Source of the DNA: Actinomycetota bacterium
GTDB taxonomy: Bacteria; Actinomycetota; UBA4738; HRBIN12
DNA: 14,364 nt
Reading direction: 5' to 3'
NCBI GenBank assembly: GCA_004366195.1
Contig: ML214206.1
Location: 1,631-15,994, forward strand
Shown: positions 7,056 to 12,750 of the stretch, piece by piece
Numbering within the stretch: position 1 is the first letter of the stretch
Layout of the letters: every line of letters begins with the position of its first letter
Made by a program: the position numbers and the translations under genes
Notes under the pieces: generated by a model
What the model saw: only the letters and a program-made list of their open reading frames with translations
Told to the model about the DNA's origin: nothing
Databases searched by the model: none

Positions 7056-8797
7056 GCGACCGGCGCCTCCGAGGGATCCTTCGTCGGCTTGATCTGCTCG
7101 GGCCCGAGGATGATGTCGTCGTTGCTCGCTCCCGCCGGGACCATCGGGAAGACCATCTCCCGAGGGTCGCACCGGAAGTCGATGACGACGCTGCGGTCGG
7201 TGATCGACAGGGCCTTCTCGATCACCGCGTCCACGTCCTCGGGGTGCTCGGCCCGCAGCCCCACGCAGCCGTAGGCCTCGGCGAGCTTGGCGTAGTCCGG
7301 CACCTCGTGGGAGAGGTACACCTGCGAGTACCGCTCCTCGTAGAACAGCTCCTGCCACTGCCGAACCATCCCGAGGTGAGCGTTGTTGATGATCGCCGTG
7401 ATGAACGGGATCTTCTCCGTCGTCGAGGTGGCGAGCTCCTGGGCGGTCATCTGGAAGCAGCCGTCGCCGTCGATGGCGATGACCCGGCGGTCGGGGCGGC
7501 CGGCGGCGGCCCCGAGGGCGGCCGGCACGGCGAAGCCCTTCGTGCCGAGGCCGCCGGAGTTGATCCACGTCCGCGGCTCCGAGAACCGCCAGAACTGGCT
7601 GGCCCACATCTGATGCTGGCCCACGCCGGAGACCACGATCGCGTCCTTCGCGTGCTCGTACAGGCGTTGGATCGCGAACTGCGGCTTGATCGGGCCGTCG
7701 GCGGGCTGCTCGTACCGGAGCGGGTGCTCCCGCTTCCAGCGCTCGAGCGTCGCGAGCCACGCGGAGCGGTCCGGCGGTCCCCCGAGCTCCTCCTGCCGCC
7801 GCTTCAGCTCGGTGTGGAGCTTGGCGATGACGTCCTTCGCGTCACCCACGATCGGCACGTCGGCGGCGCGGTTCTTCCCGATCTCCGCCGGGTCGATGTC
7901 CACGTGGATCACCTTCGCCTCGGGGGCGAAGGTCGCGAGCTGCCCCGTCACCCGGTCGTCGAACCGCGCCCCGAGCGCGACCAGCAGGTCCGCCTTCTGC
8001 ATGGCCGTCACAGCCGCGTAGCAGCCGTGCATCCCCGGCATCCCGAGCGCGAGCTCGTGGTCGTCGGGGAACGCGCCGCGGGCCATGAGCGTCGTCACGA
8101 CCGGCAGCCGACCGTCCACCGCCAGCCGGTAGAGCTCCTTCGCGGCGTCGGCCTTGATCACGCCGCCGCCGACGTACAGGACCGGCCGCTCGGAGGCGAG
8201 GATCAGCTTCACGGCCTCCCGCACCTGCTTCAGATTGCCCTTCGTCGTCGGCTTGTAGCCGGGGAGATCCACCTCCTCGGGCCATCGCCAGGTGATCTCC
8301 TGCAGCTGGACGTCCTTGGGGATGTCCACGAGCACCGGCCCGGGGCGGCCGGTGCGGGCGATGTGGAAGGCCGCCCGGATCGTCTCGACGAGCTCGTTCG
8401 CGTCCTTCACGAGGAAGTTGTGCTTCGTGATCGGCATCGTGATGCCGGTGATGTCCGCCTCCTGGAAGGCGTCGTTGCCGACGACGGGGGTCGGCACCTG
8501 GCCGGTGATGGCCACGATCGGAACCGAGTCCATCTTGGCGTCGGCGAGCGGCGTCACGAGGTTGCAGCCGCCCGGTCCCGAGGTCGCCATGGCCACGCCG
8601 ACCTTGCCCGTCGCCCACGCGTACCCCTCGGCGGCGTGCCCCGCTCCCTGCTCGTGGCGGCAGAGCACGTGCCGCACCTTCGAGTCGATGAGCGGGTCGT
8701 AGGCCGGCAGGATCGCGCCGCCGGGGATCCCGAACACGACGTCGACGCCCTCGCGCTCGAGGGCCATGAACAGCGCCTGCGCGCCGGTCACCTTCAC
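7052..8797 (-). CDS. ilvB: Acetolactate synthase large (catalytic) subunit
   Basis: A 581-aa ThDP- and FAD-dependent acetohydroxyacid synthase that joins pyruvate with pyruvate or 2-oxobutyrate, the first shared step of valine, leucine and isoleucine synthesis. The PYR domain contains VFGIPGGAILPAYDPL (21-36) and catalytic E49 in RHEQGAGHAAEGYA. The central FAD domain contains ARGAFPDDHELALGMPGMHG (239-258). The PP domain contains the ThDP motif GDGCFQMTAQELAT (444-457) ending in NN (471-472), and GMVRQWQELFYEERYSQVYL. The start GTG 8797 is supported by AGGAGG (8808-8813) 10 nt upstream and by a GTGA overlap with the preceding small gene. One oddity is GLGTKGFAVPAA (417-428) with Lys420, where Met is usual in AHAS as I recall it. 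Sequence ends in a short charged tail. Confidence 0.96.
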   Translation of the reverse strand: MKVTGAQALFMALEREGVDVVFGIPGGAILPAYDPLIDSKVRHVLCRHEQGAGHAAEGYAWATGKVGVAMATSGPGGCNLVTPLADAKMDSVPIVAITGQVPTPVVGNDAFQEADITGITMPITKHNFLVKDANELVETIRAAFHIARTGRPGPVLVDIPKDVQLQEITWRWPEEVDLPGYKPTTKGNLKQVREAVKLILASERPVLYVGGGVIKADAAKELYRLAVDGRLPVVTTLMARGAFPDDHELALGMPGMHGCYAAVTAMQKADLLVALGARFDDRVTGQLATFAPEAKVIHVDIDPAEIGKNRAADVPIVGDAKDVIAKLHTELKRRQEELGGPPDRSAWLATLERWKREHPLRYEQPADGPIKPQFAIQRLYEHAKDAIVVSGVGQHQMWASQFWRFSEPRTWINSGGLGTKGFAVPAALGAAAGRPDRRVIAIDGDGCFQMTAQELATSTTEKIPFITAIINNAHLGMVRQWQELFYEERYSQVYLSHEVPDYAKLAEAYGCVGLRAEHPEDVDAVIEKALSITDRSVVIDFRCDPREMVFPMVPAGASNDDIILGPEQIKPTKDPSEAPVA

Positions 8798-9117
8798 CGA
8801 GCGCCCACCTCCTCCGGCCGGGCTTCCACCGGCCCCGTCTCCACACGCCGCACCGTGCAGCCGAGCTTGTGCGCCAGGTTCCGGACCTGCCGCTCGAACT
8901 CCCACGCCGTCCAGTCGCGCCGCCTCATCGTGAGGCCGCCCTCGGAGAGGCCGCCGCCGAAGTCGAGGCCTGCGTCGAGGTACACCACCTCCTCGCCGAA
9001 GAACCGGTCGAACTGCGGGCGATCGGCTTCCTCGGCGACCTCGACGGTCACCTGCGCCGGGCCCTCCCACAGCACGCTCGCGATGGGGCGCCCCTCTCGC
9101 TCGAACTCGTATCGCAT
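8794..9117 (-). CDS. Uncharacterised 107-aa protein at head of the ilv operon
   Basis: Not recognised. The start is ATG 9117 because AAGGAG (9124-9129) lies 6 nt upstream; the frame is open further, but that extension would run back through the attenuator terminator. The protein begins MRYEFEREGRPIASVLWEGP and reads like a small alpha/beta fold: alternating strands in the first half (VTVEVAEEADRPQFDRFFGE, EVVYLDAGLDFGGGLSEGG), a helix around WTAWEFERQVRNLAHKLG, then a strand CTVRRVETG and an acidic tail. No membrane segment, signal peptide or metal motif is visible. Its stop overlaps the ilvB start as GTGA, so it is translationally coupled to the catalytic subunit and is the first real gene after the attenuator. 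That position suggests a role tied to AHAS or the pathway, but none can be named. Confidence 0.8.
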   Translation of the reverse strand: MRYEFEREGRPIASVLWEGPAQVTVEVAEEADRPQFDRFFGEEVVYLDAGLDFGGGLSEGGLTMRRRDWTAWEFERQVRNLAHKLGCTVRRVETGPVEARPEEVGAR

Positions 9118-9123
9118 CGCTCG

Positions 9124-9129
9124 CTCCTT
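9124..9129 (-). promoter_or_regulatory. Ribosome binding site fixing the start of the small ilv-operon gene
   Basis: AAGGAG on the minus strand, 6 nt before ATG 9117. It selects this start over the longer open frame that would include the terminator region. Confidence 0.75.
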
Positions 9130-9154
9130 CCCTGCGGGCCGTTCCCACGGGGTG

Positions 9155-9181
9155 CAAAAAGCCCCTCGGCGACCGAGGGGC
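9155..9181 (-). terminator. Rho-independent terminator of the ilv attenuator
   Basis: On the minus strand a perfect 9-bp G+C-rich stem (GCCCCTCGG / CCGAGGGGC, loop TCG, 9161-9181) is followed directly by TTTTT (9160-9156). It sits after the leader peptide and before the first structural gene, about 39 nt from the next ATG, so it must be read through for the operon to be expressed. That is the geometry of an attenuator. Confidence 0.9.
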
Positions 9182-9185
9182 ATCC

Positions 9186-9220
9186 GGCGCGTCCCGGGCC
9201 GAGTCGGCCCAGGGCGCGCC
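9186..9220 (-). promoter_or_regulatory. Large hairpin between leader peptide stop and terminator
   Basis: A 15-position stem (9220-9206 with 9200-9186) has 13 Watson-Crick pairs, one G-T pair and one C-A mismatch, closed by the loop GACTC (9205-9201). It begins on the last base of the leader stop codon, so a ribosome finishing the leader would block it. It ends 4 nt before the terminator stem. It probably acts in the attenuation switch; which alternative fold it competes with is not clear by eye. Confidence 0.75.
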
Positions 9221-9267
9221 TAGGCGATAAGTACGAGGGTCAGCTCGACTCCGCGCTCCTTCCGCAT
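9220..9267 (-). CDS. ilv operon leader peptide (attenuation)
   Basis: A 15-codon frame encodes MRKERGVELTLVLIA and ends in TAG. Six residues are branched-chain: V7, L9, L11, V12, L13 and I14, four of them consecutive near the end, just as expected of a peptide that senses charged Leu, Val and Ile tRNAs. V12 (GTA) and L13 (CTT) use A/T-ending codons that are uncommon in the surrounding genes, which would sharpen stalling. The frame is followed by a strong hairpin and a terminator, and then by the ilv/leu genes. Ribosome-mediated attenuation of ilvB operons is established in actinobacteria such as Corynebacterium glutamicum; the assignment here is from sequence and position. GGGAG lies 4 nt before the ATG, but the transcript may begin downstream of it. 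Confidence 0.88.
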   Translation of the reverse strand: MRKERGVELTLVLIA

Positions 9268-9270
9268 GCT

Positions 9271-9288
9271 GCTCCCAGTGTAGGGAGC
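9271..9288. repeat. Inverted repeat flanking the -10 box of the ilv promoter
   Basis: Perfect 6-bp arms GCTCCC (9271-9276) and GGGAGC (9283-9288) enclose exactly the -10 hexamer. This is a possible operator, or a coincidence in G+C-rich DNA. Confidence 0.5.
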
Positions 9289-9304
9289 CTGAACGGGGTG
9301 TCAA
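9277..9304 (-). promoter_or_regulatory. Promoter of the ilv/leu operon
   Basis: The minus strand has a perfect -35 TTGACA (9304-9299), a 16-nt spacer and a -10 TACACT (9282-9277, 4 of 6 matches to TATAAT). A start 6-9 nt downstream falls at about 9271-9267, at or within a few bases of the leader ATG (9267). Two inverted repeats overlap the promoter: GCTCCC/GGGAGC around the -10 and GGGGT/ACCCC around the -35. Confidence 0.75.
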
Positions 9305-9348
9305 CCCCAGGTCCCCAGACTCGGTCGCATCCGGTCTGTGATACAAGG

Positions 9349-9376
9349 CCGTTCAGTCGTATCCGCGCGTGAACGG
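9349..9376. repeat. Inverted repeat immediately after the deoR-family gene stop
   Basis: Arms CCGTTCA (9349-9355) and TGAACGG (9370-9376) are separated by 14 nt and begin at the base next to the stop codon of the regulator. There is no T-run, so it would be a weak terminator at best; it could also be a regulatory site upstream of the ilv promoter. Confidence 0.4.
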
Positions 9377-10138
9377 TCACGATCGCGCACTCCCGGCGAC
9401 CACGATCTCGGCCCCCGCCAGCGCTCGCCGCTCCGCCTCCGGCGGCTCGGCGTCGGTCACCAGGACGTCGACGCGCTCCATCGAGCAGATGGCGAAGTCC
9501 GCCACGGCGCCCACCTTGGACCGATCGGCGACGATCACCACCGGTCCCCGCGTGTGCTCGATCATCCGCGTGGCGATCTCGGCCTCGGCGGCGACCGGCG
9601 TGGTCACCCCGGCCTCGGCGGCGAGCCCGCCCACCCCCAAGATGGCCCGCCCGGCGAACGTCCGGCGCAGCAGCTCCGCGGCGAAGGGGCCCACGACGGT
9701 GCGGCCCGCCGGATCGGCTCGCACGTGGCCCCCGAGGAGGATCAGCTCGACCTCGCGGAGGGGCTCGAGGGCGGCGAGGACGTTGTTCGTGATGACCGTG
9801 GCCGGTACGGCGAGGTGACGGATCACCTCCAGGGTCGTGGAGCCGCCGTTCAAGAACACGGTCTCGCCGGGCCGCACGAGCGCGGCGGCGGCCCGTCCGA
9901 TCACCCGCTTGGCCGCCGCGCGCTCCGGCGCGACGAGCGGCTCCCGCCCTGCTGGGAGCACGGCCCCGCCGTGCGAGCGCTCGAGCGCCCCCACCGCGGC
10001 CAGCGCCGCGAGGTCCCGGCGGATCGTGATCTCCGAGGCCCCGAGCTCGGCCGCGAGCGCCGAGACCCGCACGGCCCCCCGCTCGCGGAGCAGCTCGAGG
10101 ATCAGACGCCGACGCTCGGCCGGGAGCGGCCCCTCCAC
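9377..10138 (-). CDS. DeoR/GlpR-family transcriptional regulator
   Basis: A 253-aa repressor of the usual DeoR length. The N-terminal winged helix-turn-helix covers about 7-60, with the family signature VSALAAELGASEITIRRDL (25-43) and the wing GALERSHGGAV (50-60). The C-terminal DeoRC sensor domain has the phosphosugar-binding loop NGGSTT (97-102), TNNVLAALEP (117-126), LLGGHVR (134-140) and the ADRSKVG signature (204-210). Members usually answer to a phosphorylated sugar-like catabolite. The start is GTG 10138, 26 nt after the oxidoreductase stop, with no clear Shine-Dalgarno. As the last gene of the transport/catabolism cluster it most likely controls that cluster; it also sits just upstream of the ilv promoter but is not expected to regulate it. 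Confidence 0.92.
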   Translation of the reverse strand: MEGPLPAERRRLILELLRERGAVRVSALAAELGASEITIRRDLAALAAVGALERSHGGAVLPAGREPLVAPERAAAKRVIGRAAAALVRPGETVFLNGGSTTLEVIRHLAVPATVITNNVLAALEPLREVELILLGGHVRADPAGRTVVGPFAAELLRRTFAGRAILGVGGLAAEAGVTTPVAAEAEIATRMIEHTRGPVVIVADRSKVGAVADFAICSMERVDVLVTDAEPPEAERRALAGAEIVVAGSARS

Positions 10139-10164
10139 ACCCCGACGCTACCGCACGCGGCCGG

Positions 10165-11784
10165 CTACCGGCGGATCGGAAGCCGCTCCGTGAGGCGTTC
10201 CAGCTTGTGATCGCGCAGGATCACCTTCGATGCGTTCCGAGCGCAGACGCCCATGACGCCGCCGCCGGGGTGCGTGCCAGCGCCGCAGAGGTAGTAGCCG
10301 GCGACCGGCGTGCGGTAGTCGCCGTAGCCGGGGATCGGCCGGAGGCTGAACATCTGGTCCGGGGTCAGCTCGCCCTGCATGATGTTCCCGCCGAGCAGAC
10401 CGAAGCGCTCCTCGAGATCGCGAGGGGTGAGCACCTCGACCCGCTCGACCGCGTCGAGCAGGTTCGGCGAGAACTCGGCGAGGGCTCCGAGGGCGCGCCT
10501 CGCGTACTCCTCCCTGCCGCCGTCGTCCCAGGACCCCTCGCGCAGCTCGTACGGCCCGTACTGGCTGAACCCGAGCATGAGGTGCTTGCCCTCCGGCGCC
10601 AGCCCCTCCGGCTCGTGGGCCGTGGGGAAGACGACCTCGAGGTACGGGCGCTCCGACATCCGCCCGTACTTCGCGTCGTCGAACGCGCGCTCCAGGTACT
10701 CGATGGAGGGCGAGACCGCGACGAGGCCGCGGTGGAGCTCCCCGTCCTGGTCCCAGCTGGGGAAGGTCGGGAGCTCGCCGAGGGCCACGTTCAGCTTCAC
10801 CGAGCCCGAGCGCGTCCGGAACCGCCTGATGTCCCGGACCACCTGCTCCGGGAGGCGCTCCTCGCCGACGAGGTCGAGGTAGGACGTGATGGGATGGGCG
10901 CTCGAGACCACGCGGCGCGCCCGCACGAGCGTGCCGTCGGCGAGCTCCACCCCGACCGCACGGCCCGAGCTGTTGATCGCGACGCGCCGGACCTCGACCC
11001 CGGTGCGGATCTCCGCGCCGGCGGCCTGCGCGGAACGGGCGATCGCCGCCGAGACGCCGCCCATGCCGCCCTTCACCCAGCCCCAGGCACCGGCGTGCCC
11101 GTCGATCTCGCCGATCCAGTGGTGCATGAGCACGTACGCCGAGCCCGGCGTCATCGGCCCGCACCAGGCGCCGATGATGGCCTGGGTGGCGAGGGCTCCC
11201 TTCACGCGCTCGTCCTCGAACCACTCGTCGAGGAAGTCGGCGGCGCTCATCGTGAACAGGCGCACCAGCTCCGCCACGTCGCGGCCGGTCCAGGAGCGCA
11301 CCTTCCCCGCCGTTCGGAGCCAGCCCGGCAGATCGGTGAGGCGGAGGTTGGGCGGGACGACGAACAGGAGATCCTTCAGCAGCTTGGCCACGCGGTCGAA
11401 GTAGCGGTCGAACTCGACGTAGGCGTCGGCGTCGCGCTTGGAGAGCTTCGCGATGTTCTCGGCGTCCCGCCGCACGTCTCCCCAGAGGGTGAGCGAGGTC
11501 CCGTCGGGGAAGGGCACGAAGTAGTCGGGCGTGATGATCGAGACCTCGTACCCGAAGCGCTTCAGCTCGAGCTCGGCCACCACCTCCGGCGGCATGAGCG
11601 AGACGACGTAGGCGGCGCTCGAGACGCGGTAGCCCGGCCACGTCTCCTCGGTCGCGGCGGCGCCCCCGAGGACCTCGCGCCGCTCGAGGACCAGCACGTC
11701 GAGCCCGGCCCGCGCCAGGTAGGCGGCGCAGGCGAGCCCGTTGTGACCTCCGCCGATGATGACGACGTCCCGCTCGATCCCCAT
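10165..11784 (-). CDS. FAD-dependent oxidoreductase, PYROXD2/phytoene-desaturase-like
   Basis: A 539-aa flavoprotein of the amine oxidase/phytoene desaturase superfamily. The FAD-binding Rossmann motif is VVIIGGGHNGLACAAYLARAG (7-27), followed by VLVLERREVLGGAAATEE (30-47). The C-terminal FAD motif is at about 492-520 (TPVAGYYLCGAGTHPGGGVM). The PGGGVMG form and overall layout resemble the PYROXD2-like branch rather than true carotenoid enzymes, and no crtB or other carotenoid gene is nearby. The substrate is unknown; in this transport cluster an oxidation of the imported compound or a derived intermediate is plausible. The start ATG 11784 has AGGAGG (11794-11799) 9 nt upstream. It lies 111 nt after the SMP-30 gene, a gap that could hold an internal promoter. 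Confidence 0.88.
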   Translation of the reverse strand: MGIERDVVIIGGGHNGLACAAYLARAGLDVLVLERREVLGGAAATEETWPGYRVSSAAYVVSLMPPEVVAELELKRFGYEVSIITPDYFVPFPDGTSLTLWGDVRRDAENIAKLSKRDADAYVEFDRYFDRVAKLLKDLLFVVPPNLRLTDLPGWLRTAGKVRSWTGRDVAELVRLFTMSAADFLDEWFEDERVKGALATQAIIGAWCGPMTPGSAYVLMHHWIGEIDGHAGAWGWVKGGMGGVSAAIARSAQAAGAEIRTGVEVRRVAINSSGRAVGVELADGTLVRARRVVSSAHPITSYLDLVGEERLPEQVVRDIRRFRTRSGSVKLNVALGELPTFPSWDQDGELHRGLVAVSPSIEYLERAFDDAKYGRMSERPYLEVVFPTAHEPEGLAPEGKHLMLGFSQYGPYELREGSWDDGGREEYARRALGALAEFSPNLLDAVERVEVLTPRDLEERFGLLGGNIMQGELTPDQMFSLRPIPGYGDYRTPVAGYYLCGAGTHPGGGVMGVCARNASKVILRDHKLERLTERLPIRR

Positions 11785-11895
11785 CGTGAACGGCCTCCTT
11801 CCGTCAGGACGCGGGCACGGGCGACGGCCCGCTCACGCGGCCGGATGATACCGACCCATCGGCCCCTCCGCGCCGGCCGGGTCCTCGCACCGCGC
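11785..11895 (-). promoter_or_regulatory. Intergenic gap with possible internal promoter and inverted repeat
   Basis: The minus strand carries TATCAT (11850-11845), 5 of 6 matches to a -10 box, but no convincing -35. An imperfect inverted repeat (GGCC-G-GATG arm at 11839-11847, CATCGGCC arm at 11857-11864) overlaps it. It could be a promoter/operator for the oxidoreductase and regulator genes; the evidence is thin. Confidence 0.3.
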
Positions 11896-12750
11896 TCAGC
11901 TCAGCGCCGGAACCCGCAGCGGCAGACCGACCAGGCCCACATCGGCCTCGACCAGGCTCCAGCCGCCGAGGCTGGAGACGACGATCCGGTCCAGGTCCGC
12001 CCCGCAGAACGCCAGGTTCGCCGGCTGGTTCAGCACGATCCCGTCGGGGTCCTCGGCGAGCACCTCCGGGCGACCGCCGGGCGGCACCACCCAGATGCGA
12101 TCCGGCCGGTAGCAAGAGACCAGCATCGTCCCGTCGGCCGCGAGGGCGATGCCGTCCGGCTGGGAGCCGGGGAGCTCCACGACGGTCGCCGGCTCGCCCG
12201 CCGAGCCGTCGGGGAGGATCGGCACCCTGGCCACGCGGCGGCCGCGGGACTCCACCACGAGCAGGGCGTCCCCCTCGGCGGTCAGGCAGCAGCCGTTGGG
12301 GAAGGCGGTGAGGTCGCGGCACCAGAGCTCGGTCCGGCCGTCCGGCCGGACGCGGTAGACGACCCCGTCGTCGCGCCCCCACTCCCCCGAGTCGGTCACG
12401 TAGAGCGCGCCGGCGTCGTCGAACGCGCAGAAGTTGGGCACCGCCATCGCGCGCTCCTCGGTCCCCCGGCTGAGGGTCTCCACGGCGCCCGAGGGCGTGA
12501 CCCGCACCAGCTCGGCGCGGCCGAAGTCGCAGCCGTACACGTTGCCGTCCCCGTCGAGGGCGACCCCGTAGAGGAACCCCCCGGTGGAGGCGATCTCCCG
12601 GATCGAGCCGTCGGGGTCCACGGCGTAGACCTGGCCGGCCTCGCCGCCGGCGTAGACGCGGCCGTCGTGGTACCCCCAGGCCACGCCCTCGGGGTGATCG
12701 AGCCCGTCGGCCAGCGTCCGGAACCGGTCCAGCCCGACCGCGCCCCTCAC
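11896..12750 (-). CDS. SMP-30/gluconolactonase/LRE-family protein
   Basis: A 284-aa six-bladed beta-propeller of the SMP-30 family, metal-dependent enzymes that commonly hydrolyse sugar lactones. Repeated blades are visible (EGVAWGYHDGRVYAGGEAG, YGVALDGDGNVYGCDFG, DGIALAADGTMLVSCYRPD). Likely divalent-metal ligands sit in family positions: E21 (DHPEGVAW), N152 (FPNGCCL) and D199 (QPDGIAL); N106 (VPNFCAF) is a probable active-site residue. There is no signal peptide, so it is probably cytoplasmic. The start GTG 12750 overlaps the stop of the preceding permease as GTGA; a longer open frame upstream is antisense-like and lies inside the permease gene. Context suggests a hydrolytic or lactonase step on the imported substrate. 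Some family members are non-enzymatic or act on other esters. Confidence 0.88.
   Translation of the reverse strand: MRGAVGLDRFRTLADGLDHPEGVAWGYHDGRVYAGGEAGQVYAVDPDGSIREIASTGGFLYGVALDGDGNVYGCDFGRAELVRVTPSGAVETLSRGTEERAMAVPNFCAFDDAGALYVTDSGEWGRDDGVVYRVRPDGRTELWCRDLTAFPNGCCLTAEGDALLVVESRGRRVARVPILPDGSAGEPATVVELPGSQPDGIALAADGTMLVSCYRPDRIWVVPPGGRPEVLAEDPDGIVLNQPANLAFCGADLDRIVVSSLGGWSLVEADVGLVGLPLRVPALS

Noticed and set aside
9118..9183. Longer start (ATG 9183) for the small ilv-operon protein
   Set aside because: It would translate the terminator hairpin and lacks a ribosome site; ATG 9117 has AAGGAG at 6 nt.
7244..9223. 659-codon plus-strand open frame opposite ilvB
   Set aside because: Antisense shadow crossing ilvB, the small gene and the attenuator. 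No family resemblance.
9155..9267. T-box riboswitch for the ilv leader
   Set aside because: No specifier stem or T-box consensus is visible and the leader is too short. The branched-chain-rich peptide explains it as ribosome-mediated attenuation.
8798..9346. N-terminal extension of ilvB through the small gene and leader
   Set aside because: It would cross the terminator and leader peptide. The IlvB fold begins right after GTG 8797, which has AGGAGG at 10 nt.
10165..11784. Carotenoid phytoene desaturase (crtI)
   Set aside because: No carotenoid genes nearby, and the C-terminal PGGGVMG motif and context fit the PYROXD2-like group better.
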